A DNA stretch of 45,273 nt, taken from assembly GCF_002795425.1 (NCBI RefSeq), contig NZ_PHHA01000034.1:1-45273 (forward strand), written 5' to 3'. Positions within the stretch are counted from its first letter, which is position 1. Each line of letters opens with the position of its first letter. The DNA is from Conservatibacter flavescens (GTDB taxonomy: Bacteria > Pseudomonadota > Gammaproteobacteria > Enterobacterales > Pasteurellaceae). Below, in pieces: positions 10,614 to 16,956 of this stretch. The notes beneath the pieces are model-generated. The model did not search any database. It worked only from the letters and a program-made list of their open reading frames with translations, and was not told the origin of the DNA. A program made the position numbers and the translations under genes.

Positions 10614-10632
10614 TTATTCTAATTTAGAATAA
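10614..10632. promoter_or_regulatory. 19-bp palindrome, candidate LysR-type operator
   Basis: TTATTCTAA and TTAGAATAA are perfect inverted 9-mers around one central T. It contains the T-N11-A layout of LysR-family boxes. It lies 75 bases before the DppA-type gene and 94 bases before lysR in their divergent intergenic region. Confidence 0.6.
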
Positions 10633-10712
10633 AAAGTGATAAAAGAATAAGGTTTAGCAGAGCAAAAAGTGGCTTTAGTTTTACATTATTTTGATAAGCA
10701 CAATAAGGAAAA

Positions 10713-10751
10713 ATGGAATTTAGGCAATGGAAATTACTTATCGTCAATTAA
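10713..10751 (+). other. Possible 12-codon mini-ORF overlapping the lysR start
   Basis: The reading frame encodes MEFRQWKLLIVN and then stops. It is preceded by AAGGA (10705-10709). It overlaps the first 25 bases of the lysR coding sequence in another frame. lysR itself has only a poorly spaced TAGG before its ATG. It could couple translation or be chance. Confidence 0.25.
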
Positions 10752-11644
10752 AAGCGTTCACGATTTTAGTGCAAGAACAAAGCATGATTAAGGCTGCTGA
10801 AAAATGTTTTGTTACGCAGTCCGCCTTAAGTCAATCTATAAAAAGATTAAGTGAGCAGTTAAATTGTATTTTATTTATTAGACAGGGGAATCGATTAATT
10901 TTAACGGAATCTGGTAAGCGTTTTTATCAATATGCATTAGATATTGTGAATAAATTAGAACAATTTCAAGCTTATAGTGGGCAATATCAATTTAAAATTT
11001 CTGGTTTATATTCCGTGTCAGCTTCATTAATTCCTATGACAATTTATGCTCTTAAACAAGAACATGATTCTGTTGAGTTTATTTTGCAAGAAAATAAAGT
11101 GAATAATATTACTCAATTGGTATTAACGGGGGCAGTTGATATAGGCGTGAATATTAAAGTGGAACAAAAAGATTTAGAATTCTTACCGCTCTTTAAAGAC
11201 TATATGTGTTTTCTTTGTCCAGAAGATCATCCATTGGCTGATCGGGAGCTTGTTAGCTGGGAGAATATTCATTCTTTTGTGAATATTGGTGTAGAACAAA
11301 ATACATCAATTCGTCATCTCGTTGAGCAAACTTATGAGCAGTTAAATCTTAATTATCAGCCGAGCTTTAATATACACCGCGCTGAAACGATAGTCGGTAT
11401 GGTACAAAATAAATTGGGATGTTCAATTCTTTCTTCTATGTTTGCTTTTTTGAAAAAACATGAGCGTGTAAAATTTATTCCTATTGAAGATCCTAGAGCA
11501 TACCGAGAAATAGGCTTAGTAAAAAGAAAGGATTATCACCACCCTATGATAACCCTTTTTTATCATCAAGCGCTAAATATCATTCACTCTTGGAGTGCAG
11601 TGAAAGAAAATTACATTGGTCCTATCGGTAGTCCAAATGAATAG
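10727..11644 (+). CDS. LysR-family transcriptional regulator
   Basis: LysR-type regulator, 305 residues. An N-terminal winged helix-turn-helix (about residues 1-60) contains the typical sequence CFVTQSALSQSIKRLSEQL. A periplasmic-binding-like effector domain follows (about 90-290). The divergent DppA-type gene, with a 19-bp palindrome between, is the most likely target. The convergent abgT/amidohydrolase operon is a second possibility. Its 3' end overlaps abgT by 34 bases, and a terminator for the opposite strand lies inside its last 120 bases. The start at 10727 gives the usual MEITYRQLKAF beginning, but the ribosome-binding site is weak. Effector unknown. Confidence 0.88.
   Translation: MEITYRQLKAFTILVQEQSMIKAAEKCFVTQSALSQSIKRLSEQLNCILFIRQGNRLILTESGKRFYQYALDIVNKLEQFQAYSGQYQFKISGLYSVSASLIPMTIYALKQEHDSVEFILQENKVNNITQLVLTGAVDIGVNIKVEQKDLEFLPLFKDYMCFLCPEDHPLADRELVSWENIHSFVNIGVEQNTSIRHLVEQTYEQLNLNYQPSFNIHRAETIVGMVQNKLGCSILSSMFAFLKKHERVKFIPIEDPRAYREIGLVKRKDYHHPMITLFYHQALNIIHSWSAVKENYIGPIGSPNE
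11521..11555 (-). terminator. Terminator of the amidohydrolase-abgT operon inside lysR
   Basis: On the minus strand, GGGTTATCA (11555-11547) pairs with TGATAATCC (11538-11530) with one G-U pair and an 8-base loop. TTTCTTTTT follows (11529-11521). It lies 56-90 bases beyond the abgT stop and inside the lysR coding sequence. Confidence 0.65.
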
Positions 11645-13107
11645 TAAATTAAGAATAACGCTCCCCAGCCGAACAGCAAAATTAAAGCATATGGCAACAT
11701 CATAGAAAGGAAGGTACCAAATTTCATTTTGCTATCATATTGAGCAATAATGGCTAGAATCATTGGAATATAGGCATTTGTAGGCGAAATTACATTGGTC
11801 GTTGAATCGCCTATACGGTACGCCATTTGAATTGCCTCTGGCTCAATACCTAATAGCACAAATAGCGGGATAAATACAGGAGCCATCATTGCCCATTGAG
11901 CAGAGCCACTATAAACAACAAGGTTAATTATGCCAGATAAGACAATCAGTGCACCAAGCATAAAAACAGGGGGTAAATTCATATCAGAGAAAAAATTTGC
12001 TCCGCTGACTGCAAGATAGGTCGAAAGATTGGTCCAGTTAAACCAAGCAATAAATTGTGAAATCACAAATACTAATACAATATAAGTACCTACCGAACGT
12101 AATGAATTTGCCATTAAGTTTGGAATATCATCAGGGTGCTTAATTTTTTTAGCAACAACACCAAACACAATCGAGCAAAGCAGAAAGAAAGCCACTAGAA
12201 TTGGAATGATTCCGCTTAAAAAAGGTGAAGGAACTAAGCCACCCTTAGGGTTGCGTAGCGGTGAGGATTCAGGAAAAATTAAGGCGCATAAACCAAAGAT
12301 AAATAATAGCGCAACGATTCCTGTGACTTTTAATGCTTTATATTCATCAGCAGAAATTTCCTGTAGATTTTTATCATTGGATTGCATATTGGCGTAATGT
12401 TCTCCGCTTGGAAAGCGTGGCTCTATAATTTTTTCAGTAATAAGTGTGCATACCACAACTAAAAAAGGTACAGATACCAACATAAAGTACCAATTAGCGG
12501 CGGGTGAAATTTGTACATTAGAAACGGATTTTATTGCTTCATTGGTAATACCCGAAAGAAGCAAATCTGTACCAGCAATAAAGATATTGGCTGTAAAACC
12601 AGCTGCAACTGCAACAAAGCCAGCAGCAACGCCAACAACAGGATTACGTTTGGTTGCAAGGAAAATAATACCTGCAATAGGTGGGACTAAAATAAAAGCT
12701 GCGTCAGAAGCTAAATTTCCTATAATACCCACAAAAAATATACATGCCGTTACTAGTTTCTTAGGTGCATTTAATAAAAGTGCTTTAATGGCAGCATTGG
12801 CTAATCCAACCTCTTGTAATAAACCAATAGCAATCATCATACATAACACTAGGCCGAGTGGTTTAAAGCCAATAAAATTATTTACAGTAGAATTAAGAAT
12901 ATAAATTAACCCCTCACTGCTTAATATACTTTTGATTGCTACCGTTTCTTTTGTTGCAGGATGCAAAATGGTGGTATCAAATGCATTTAAAATGCTAGAG
13001 ATAATTGCAATCGCAATGCAAAGATAAATAAATAGGTAAAATGGGTGTGGAATTTTATTACCTATATGTTCGATTCTATCGGAAAATGTTGTCGGTTGTG
13101 TTTTCAT
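11611..13107 (-). CDS. AbgT-family transporter (p-aminobenzoyl-glutamate type)
   Basis: Inner-membrane transporter of the AbgT family (498 residues; E. coli AbgT 508), with about a dozen hydrophobic segments beginning near residue 23. Conserved family stretches include NLASDAAFILVPP near residue 131 and the late GDSTTNVISPTNAY, a hairpin-type region typical of the family. E. coli AbgT imports p-aminobenzoyl-glutamate; other members export sulfonamides. It lies 31 bases downstream of an M20 amidohydrolase, which recalls abgA/abgB-abgT. Here there is one hydrolase gene, not two. AGAGGTGA precedes the start. The true substrate is unknown. Confidence 0.88.
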   Translation of the reverse strand: MKTQPTTFSDRIEHIGNKIPHPFYLFIYLCIAIAIISSILNAFDTTILHPATKETVAIKSILSSEGLIYILNSTVNNFIGFKPLGLVLCMMIAIGLLQEVGLANAAIKALLLNAPKKLVTACIFFVGIIGNLASDAAFILVPPIAGIIFLATKRNPVVGVAAGFVAVAAGFTANIFIAGTDLLLSGITNEAIKSVSNVQISPAANWYFMLVSVPFLVVVCTLITEKIIEPRFPSGEHYANMQSNDKNLQEISADEYKALKVTGIVALLFIFGLCALIFPESSPLRNPKGGLVPSPFLSGIIPILVAFFLLCSIVFGVVAKKIKHPDDIPNLMANSLRSVGTYIVLVFVISQFIAWFNWTNLSTYLAVSGANFFSDMNLPPVFMLGALIVLSGIINLVVYSGSAQWAMMAPVFIPLFVLLGIEPEAIQMAYRIGDSTTNVISPTNAYIPMILAIIAQYDSKMKFGTFLSMMLPYALILLFGWGALFLIYYSFGLPIGPM

Positions 13108-13138
13108 AATTCACCTCTTATTGAATAGAGAATTAATT

Positions 13139-14308
13139 TTATGTGTATGATTTTACGACTTGAACGAAATAACTTGCGCCATATGGAATAATTTCATCAT
13201 TAAAGTCATACTTTGTATTATGCAGAGCTGCACTATCACCATTACCAATAAAACCGTAACAGCCTGGTACTTCATTAAGAAAAATAGAAAAATCTTCACT
13301 TCCCATCAGTGGTAAAATATCGCAATCAACCTTGTCTATACCTACAATCTGTTGTGCTGCAGTGATTGCTCGTTCTGTTTCCTGTTGTGTATTCATCGTT
13401 ACAGGATGAGAGATGGCACCAAATTTTATATGGGCTTCTAAATTAAATGCTTGAGCAATATGTGGCACAAGTTGTTCTAATTGCTCAATAACTTGTTGGC
13501 GTACTTGATTGTTTAATGTACGGAATGTGCCTGTTAACTCAGCTTTATCTGCAATAACATTAGTTGTTTCACCGCAATGGATTTGAGTGACAGACACGAC
13601 AACAGAATCTAAAGGATTAAATGTTCTTGCGACAAAACTCTGTATACCTTGATAAATAAAGGTGGCACCTAGCAGAGGGTCTTTAGTGGTATGTGGCATT
13701 GCAGCGTGCCCACCGTTGCCTGTAACGGTAATATAAAAACGGTCGGAGCTTGCCATTATTGGACCGCTTTTAAATCCAAAAGTATGGCTTGGCATATTAG
13801 GCATATTGTGTAATGCGTAAATTGAAACAACAGGGTATTTCTTTAGTACGCCTTCGGTTATCATGGCTTTAGCTCCACCTAACCCTTCTTCGGCTGGCTG
13901 AAAAAATAATACAGCAGTACCCGCGAAATCACGATTTAAGCATAAGAATTTAGCTGCCATTAAAAGCATAGTTGTATGACCATCATGTCCACAAGCATGC
14001 ATATAACCAGAGTGCTGTGAACGATATGAAAAAGCATTTGCTTCGTTGATCGGTAAGGCGTCAATATCTGCGCGTAGACCAATGAGAGGTCCATCAATAT
14101 GACCTTTAATCGTGGCAACGACCCCTGTTTTTGCAAATGAGGTATCAATACTGTCAACGCCATACTTAGTCAGTAATTCAACGATGAAAGATTGTGTTTT
14201 TACCTCCGTAAAGCCAATCTCGGGATATTGGTGGAGGTGTTGACGAATTGAGCGGGCTTCTTGTTGCCAGCTGGAGATAGTATCAAAAATAGAATTTGTC
14301 GGTGACAT
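13139..14308 (-). CDS. M20D-family metal-dependent amidohydrolase
   Basis: Cytosolic di-metal amidase of the M20D (hippurate hydrolase / AbgA / IAA-amino-acid hydrolase) group, 389 residues. Metal and catalytic residues are visible in MHACGHDGHT near residues 103-112, QPAEEG near 137-142, ALHNMP near 165-170 and the late LHNTKYDF. The dimerisation (lid) domain lies around residues 185-300. AAGGAGCG precedes the start. It is first in an operon with the AbgT transporter, suggesting uptake and cleavage of an N-acylated amino acid such as an aminobenzoyl- or aminoacyl-conjugate. It is divergent from the AraC regulator. Substrate inferred from context only. Confidence 0.88.
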   Translation of the reverse strand: MSPTNSIFDTISSWQQEARSIRQHLHQYPEIGFTEVKTQSFIVELLTKYGVDSIDTSFAKTGVVATIKGHIDGPLIGLRADIDALPINEANAFSYRSQHSGYMHACGHDGHTTMLLMAAKFLCLNRDFAGTAVLFFQPAEEGLGGAKAMITEGVLKKYPVVSIYALHNMPNMPSHTFGFKSGPIMASSDRFYITVTGNGGHAAMPHTTKDPLLGATFIYQGIQSFVARTFNPLDSVVVSVTQIHCGETTNVIADKAELTGTFRTLNNQVRQQVIEQLEQLVPHIAQAFNLEAHIKFGAISHPVTMNTQQETERAITAAQQIVGIDKVDCDILPLMGSEDFSIFLNEVPGCYGFIGNGDSAALHNTKYDFNDEIIPYGASYFVQVVKSYT

Positions 14309-14477
14309 AAGGCGCTCCTTTTATGTTAAATAATAGAAAACTACTTAAGTGTTAAAAAAATGTAAATAAAAAGATTTTAATAATAGTATTAGATAAGCTT
14401 ATAGTATGGTATAAATAATTTTTAACTGATTGATTTTATTTCGGAAAGCAAGTCAGTTTGACAAGGAGGCTAGGGCA

Positions 14478-14507
14478 ATGATGAGGAAAATGGTATGGAT
14501 TATTTAG
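14478..14507 (+). other. Possible leader mini-ORF overlapping the araC-type start
   Basis: A strong AAGGAGG (14463-14469) precedes two consecutive ATGs at 14478 and 14481. The frame reads MMRKMVWII and stops at 14507, overlapping the first 13 bases of the regulator gene in another frame. The regulator has its own AGGA at 14484-14487. The mini-ORF may couple or attenuate translation. No experimental support. Confidence 0.35.
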
Positions 14508-15421
14508 ATAAATTAATTCGCCTTTCAAAAGTAGAAGGCGAAATTAATACTTTATGTCGTTTTCAGGGGAATTGGCAGGTTAAGCATGCACAAGAAGTCG
14601 AAGCAATGGGGATTTTCCACATTATTTCGCAAGGTTCTTGCGAAGTGATTTTGGACAATCAAGAACATTATCATTTAAAAACAGGAGATGTATTTTTCTT
14701 GCCTTATGGTTTGGCACATCACATAGGAAGTTGCGGGCTGCAACATTGTGAGGCATGTCTTGGGGGAATGAGTGCTTGCGAATATGGGGCATTTTCATTG
14801 AAAACAAATCAAATACAACAGTATGATTTTGAAATGTTCTGTGGCTATGTACGTTATTCAACCTATTCTCGTTCTTTCTTGAACTTACCCGATTTTTTGC
14901 ATTTATCTGCTCAAACACACCCTCAACTGAATGCATTATTGCAGCTATTACAACATGAAGCTTCGTTAAAATTACCCAGTAAATCAATTATTGATTCATT
15001 GTGTAATGCAATGTTTACTTATTTAGTGCGAGATTATGCGGAAAAAAGTGATATTCGTTCAGGTATATTAGGTGCATTATTGGATAAACGGTTAGCCATA
15101 GCGGTGGAGAGTATGTTGCGACAGCCTGAGTATGAATGGAATATGGAGCGACTTGCCGAACTTTGTGCCATGTCTCGCGCAAGTTTTATTCGTTTATTTA
15201 AGCAAAAAACCGATATGCTGCCTGGTAAGTTTTTGATGGATTTACGCATGCAAAAAGCGGAAATGTTGTTGAGAGAAAGTCATAAGTCGATTTTAGCTAT
15301 TGCATTGGGCGTAGGTTATAAATCTGAAGCGCATTTCAGTCAAGCATTTAAGGCGCGTTATGGCATGCCGCCAAGTCAATTTCGAGAAAAAATCAAACCC
15401 GGATATACCGGGTTTGATTAA
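14495..15421 (+). CDS. AraC-family regulator resembling the hypochlorite sensor RclR
   Basis: AraC/XylS regulator of 308 residues: an N-terminal cupin-type sensing domain (about 10-105) and a C-terminal double helix-turn-helix (about 205-300), with the second recognition helix around YKSEAHFSQAF. The N-terminal half aligns by eye with E. coli RclR. Cys21 falls at RclR's redox-active Cys21, and Cys85/Cys88 (CEAC) fall within one position of RclR's CIVC pair (86/89). Two extra cysteines (80, 95) flank this. It is divergent from the amidohydrolase and convergent with dmsC, seven bases away. Either neighbour could be a target. The last codons encode the dms terminator hairpin. Confidence 0.85.
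   Translation: MDYLDKLIRLSKVEGEINTLCRFQGNWQVKHAQEVEAMGIFHIISQGSCEVILDNQEHYHLKTGDVFFLPYGLAHHIGSCGLQHCEACLGGMSACEYGAFSLKTNQIQQYDFEMFCGYVRYSTYSRSFLNLPDFLHLSAQTHPQLNALLQLLQHEASLKLPSKSIIDSLCNAMFTYLVRDYAEKSDIRSGILGALLDKRLAIAVESMLRQPEYEWNMERLAELCAMSRASFIRLFKQKTDMLPGKFLMDLRMQKAEMLLRESHKSILAIALGVGYKSEAHFSQAFKARYGMPPSQFREKIKPGYTGFD
15385..15419 (-). terminator. dmsABC terminator inside the araC-type gene
   Basis: A perfect 12-bp stem pairs 15391-15402 with 15408-15419 around an ATATA loop. Read on the minus strand it is followed at once by a T-run (15392-15387). On the plus strand no T-run follows. It therefore serves the dms operon although it encodes the last residues of the regulator. Confidence 0.8.
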
Positions 15422-15428
15422 GAAAGGG

Positions 15429-16337
15429 TTATAAGCCTAATGCTTTCATACCTACGGTCATGTGTGAACCATAAAATAGAATCCGCATCAAGCATTCAGC
15501 TATGAACACACAGCATACGCCAATTAGGGCAAGGAATGGAGTGTGTTTGCGATAGGCTAAAGTAGTAAGCAGTAAACCCACTAAGAGTAATACTAAGCGA
15601 ATGATAGAAATACTCGCGAGTTCAGGCACTAAATCTAAAGCATTGACAACTGCAGAACTGACATTTTGTAAATAATGGTAGTAGCGATAGTTACTGATTA
15701 TGGCAATAATAAAAGCCAACCAAAGGAGTGCCAAATATCCTTTTTGCTCTTTTTTAATGTCAGCGTATTGGCATAAACAAATCGTGAGAGTGAAGCCAAC
15801 TAACAGGGCAGTTAAACCAAAAGCAATAGGGGTATAAACCGTATTCCATGTAGGGACAGTTGGTATAGCGTATAATGAGGACATCGTATAAACAAAGCCA
15901 ATGCCTAATAAACTCACAACAATTAATAAAATAGGTTGCCAAAGTGCGGTCAAAAATCCTGAAATTTTATTTAACAAACGAATAATCCCGTTCTTTTGCC
16001 ATGTTTCAGGTAACCAGCGTGCGATGCCGAAGAGCCAGTAAGCTACGCCGGTAGCAAAAAAGAGGGATCCTGTTGCAATTTCATTACTTAAGCCTGATTG
16101 CCCTACCCGATTGAGCGCATTAAATGCACGCTCTGGGGAACCTAAATGAGTGGTTGAGGCAATGAAAGCAATTGCCATAAGAACCCATAACACTGTCATG
16201 GCATAGTGTGCTTTGCGTTGAATATACACCTCTTTTTGTGTCAATAATAAAAAGCTTAACGCAATAAATGCACCCGCAACACCTTGTCCTAACACCGTAA
16301 AAATAACTAAAGGTAGTTCATGTAATCCTGCTTCCAT
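15429..16337 (-). CDS. dmsC: DMSO reductase membrane anchor subunit DmsC
   Basis: Integral membrane subunit that oxidises menaquinol and anchors DmsAB to the membrane. The 302-residue protein (E. coli DmsC 287) has about eight hydrophobic segments, starting with LPLVIFTVLGQGVAGAFIAL near residues 8-27, which matches the family. It follows dmsB after one base, with a near-perfect AAAGGAGGTG ribosome-binding site inside the end of dmsB. It is the last gene of dmsABC. The terminator lies about 10 bases past the stop, within the convergent regulator gene. An uptake sequence is at 15942-15950. Confidence 0.93.
   Translation of the reverse strand: MEAGLHELPLVIFTVLGQGVAGAFIALSFLLLTQKEVYIQRKAHYAMTVLWVLMAIAFIASTTHLGSPERAFNALNRVGQSGLSNEIATGSLFFATGVAYWLFGIARWLPETWQKNGIIRLLNKISGFLTALWQPILLIVVSLLGIGFVYTMSSLYAIPTVPTWNTVYTPIAFGLTALLVGFTLTICLCQYADIKKEQKGYLALLWLAFIIAIISNYRYYHYLQNVSSAVVNALDLVPELASISIIRLVLLLVGLLLTTLAYRKHTPFLALIGVCCVFIAECLMRILFYGSHMTVGMKALGL
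15942..15950 (+). repeat. DNA uptake signal core
   Basis: Exact AAGTGCGGT inside dmsC, in the opposite orientation to the gene. Confidence 0.85.
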
Positions 16338-16338
16338 G

Positions 16339-16956
16339 TTACACCTCCTTTGGATTAGCTAAGAAACCATCGCGATAATCCGCCGGCTTCGCATTTTTAT
16401 TTAACCGTAATGCAATATTAGGCTGGGTATAATGAGATGGTGGCAATGGCGCAACATCTTTAATATCACCATATTTTGCTTTTAATTCGTCCATTGGTAA
16501 TAAATCTAATGCACGTAATGGACAAGACTCAACACACATGGGTTTTTTACCTTGTTCTACACGCTCGAAGCAGCCATCACATTTTGTCATTCGACCTGTA
16601 TTTTTATTGAATTGAGGCGCACCATAAGGGCAAGCCATGCTGCAATATTGACACCCAATACAAATATCTTGGTTCACCACGACAAAACCGTCTTCACGTT
16701 TATGCATTGCACCACTTGGGCATACACTTGCACAAGCTGGGTTATCGCAATGGTTACAGGAAATTGAGAGGTAATAGGAAAAGACATCTTGAGTCCATGC
16801 CTCGCCCTCTTGTTTCCAACCCCCCCCGCAGTACTCATAAATCCGGCGGTAACTCACATCAGGCGTGAGGTCTTTATAATCTTTACAGGCTAACTCGCAG
16901 GTTTTGCAACCGGTACAACGTTGAGTATCAATATAAAATCCGTATTGCTGTTTCAT
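16339..16956 (-). CDS. dmsB: DMSO reductase iron-sulfur subunit DmsB
   Basis: Ferredoxin-like electron-transfer subunit with four [4Fe-4S] clusters, linking DmsC to DmsA. All sixteen cysteines are visible in the 205-residue protein: 14/17/20/24, 67/70/75/79, 99/102/105/109 and 126/129/141/145. E. coli DmsB is also 205 residues. Its start overlaps the dmsA stop by one base (TAATG), with GGAGGTG just upstream, so translation is probably coupled. No signal peptide is present, as expected for a subunit carried out by the Tat signal of DmsA. Confidence 0.96.
   Translation of the reverse strand: MKQQYGFYIDTQRCTGCKTCELACKDYKDLTPDVSYRRIYEYCGGGWKQEGEAWTQDVFSYYLSISCNHCDNPACASVCPSGAMHKREDGFVVVNQDICIGCQYCSMACPYGAPQFNKNTGRMTKCDGCFERVEQGKKPMCVESCPLRALDLLPMDELKAKYGDIKDVAPLPPSHYTQPNIALRLNKNAKPADYRDGFLANPKEV

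Noticed and set aside
12446-12904. 152-codon plus-strand open frame antisense to abgT
   Set aside because: It lies wholly within the abgT gene on the opposite strand, has low-complexity composition and no ribosome-binding site.
14393-14402. ATAAGCTTAT palindrome in the araC-amidohydrolase gap
   Set aside because: At 10 bp and AT-rich it is too short to assign as an operator.
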